A stretch of 6,236 bases of DNA from Halorhodospira sp. (GTDB lineage Bacteria > Pseudomonadota > Gammaproteobacteria > Nitrococcales > Halorhodospiraceae). Below the pieces are notes generated by a model. The model saw only the letters and a program-made list of their open reading frames with translations. It was not told where the DNA came from and did no database searches. The position numbers were made by a program, and so were the translations under genes. The stretch is from positions 1-6,236 of the forward strand of contig SKJZ01000090.1 in NCBI GenBank assembly GCA_007121755.1. Direction: 5' to 3'. This document shows, piece after piece, positions 5,693-6,236 of this stretch (positions are counted from its first letter, which is position 1; the number at the start of each line of letters is the position of its first letter).

Positions 5693-6213
5693 TAGAGAAC
5701 CTGCAACCGGAACATCATGAGCCGAACCGCGTCGGCACGCAGCTCCGCCAGCAATTCGCGCTCCAGAACCCTACCGGCCTCGGCGTCGGCGGGATCGTGG
5801 GGGTAGGCCCGGCGGGTTTGCAGCGACTGGCGCCCAACCAGCTGTTCGCCGTCGGGCCGTTGCACGCTGTACTCCAACCGGTACTGCAACTCGTACTCGC
5901 TGATCTCCCCATCGGTTCCGACCGACAGCACTTCCCGGCGGTCGCCTTCCCCGTGGAGGACAAGCACGAGATCCGCTGCCGCGGCGCTCCCCACGTAACT
6001 CCCACCGGCGCTCTCGACGCCGCGCCGGACCTCCCGCATGAGATCGGCGGAACCGGCCCGATCCACCACCTGGACCGCACGGCCGTCCAACGTCGCGCCC
6101 CCGGCTCCCCGCAATTGCCAGCCGCACGCCCCCAGCGCCGCGGCCACAACCGACACCGCGACAAGCCGCAGCAACAGCGAAACGATGGGTTGCGACGCTC
6201 TCCGCCTATGCAA
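5692..6213 (-). CDS. lptE: LPS-assembly lipoprotein LptE
   Basis: Outer-membrane lipoprotein that plugs the LptD barrel and helps deliver lipopolysaccharide to the cell surface. The 173-aa product (E. coli 193 aa) starts with a basic segment (HRRR), then a hydrophobic stretch VSLLLRLVAVSVVAAALGAC (11-30) ending in a lipobox LGAC with C30 as the lipidated residue. CGWQLRG follows, close to the CGFHLRG of the family. The rest fits LptE: a segment with DRREVLSVGTDGEISEYEL, a VGRQSLQTRRAYPHDPADA loop and a C-terminal helix RVLERELLAELRADAVRLM. The TTG start at 6213 is chosen because GAGGGG sits 5 nt upstream and no ATG or GTG precedes the signal peptide. Position directly before holA agrees with the usual leuS-lptE-holA order. 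The name rests mainly on lipobox, size and context, since LptE sequences are poorly conserved. Confidence 0.9.
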   Translation of the reverse strand: MHRRRASQPIVSLLLRLVAVSVVAAALGACGWQLRGAGGATLDGRAVQVVDRAGSADLMREVRRGVESAGGSYVGSAAAADLVLVLHGEGDRREVLSVGTDGEISEYELQYRLEYSVQRPDGEQLVGRQSLQTRRAYPHDPADAEAGRVLERELLAELRADAVRLMMFRLQVL

Positions 6214-6218
6214 AACCG

Positions 6219-6224
6219 CCCCTC
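6219..6224 (-). promoter_or_regulatory. Ribosome binding site deciding the TTG start of lptE
   Basis: GAGGGG on the minus strand lies 5 nt before the TTG at 6213 and overlaps an upstream in-frame TGA (6223-6225). It supports the uncommon TTG start and suggests coupling to the preceding gene. Confidence 0.6.
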
Positions 6225-6236
6225 ACCGGACGACGA
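6223..6236 (-). CDS. leuS: Possible last codons of leucyl-tRNA synthetase
   Basis: The edge of the window reads, on the minus strand, a partial codon followed by Val-Val-Arg and a TGA stop at 6223-6225. Nine bases separate this from lptE. LeuS proteins commonly end in a similar short hydrophobic tail (E. coli ends NLVVG), and leuS precedes lptE in many gammaproteobacteria. Only three codons are visible, so this is an inference from position rather than an identification. Confidence 0.3.

Overview
This window is a compact housekeeping operon from a high-GC proteobacterium, entirely on the minus strand. Gene order in the direction of transcription (right to left) is a probable leuS tail, lptE, holA, proA, nadD, rsfS, rlmH, maf (yhdE type) and rng, which is cut by the left edge. 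The leuS-lptE-holA-nadD and rsfS-rlmH neighbourhoods are typical of Gammaproteobacteria, as is a maf gene directly upstream of rng. GC-rich codon use, the E. coli-like proteins and the insertion of proA between holA and nadD suggest a Chromatiales/Ectothiorhodospiraceae-type gammaproteobacterium. That placement is inference from gene order and resemblance, not from a database search.

Region by region: 6223-6236 holds what may be the last codons of leuS. 5692-6213 is lptE (outer-membrane LPS assembly lipoprotein), which shares one base with holA (4685-5692, DNA polymerase III delta). An 81-bp gap leads to proA (3329-4603, proline synthesis), then nadD (2653-3321, NAD synthesis), rsfS (2275-2640, ribosome silencing) and rlmH (1841-2299, 23S rRNA methylation), with gaps of 12 bp or less or overlaps. 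maf (1084-1674, nucleotide pyrophosphatase) and the first 303 codons of rng (1-911, RNase G) follow. The genes do not form one pathway. They are growth-linked functions (envelope, replication, NAD/proline supply, ribosome maturation, RNA turnover) that appear to share a transcript.

The striking part is non-coding. The two gaps around maf are filled almost completely by two copies of a roughly 145-bp composite hairpin element (920-1068 and 1697-1839). Each has outer arms of about 45 bp that are perfectly or almost perfectly complementary. The arms enclose a 49-nt core that itself has two small hairpins and a GTGAAT...TCCCTG consensus. The two copies have diverged from each other, yet each keeps its own arms complementary, and the cores point toward each other across maf. 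This is the signature of a dispersed, structure-conserved repeat family. One copy ends one base after the rlmH stop codon and the other starts eight bases before the rng start codon, so both should be transcribed as long double-stranded RNA stems within the operon. No CRISPR array, tRNA, rRNA or transposase gene is seen.
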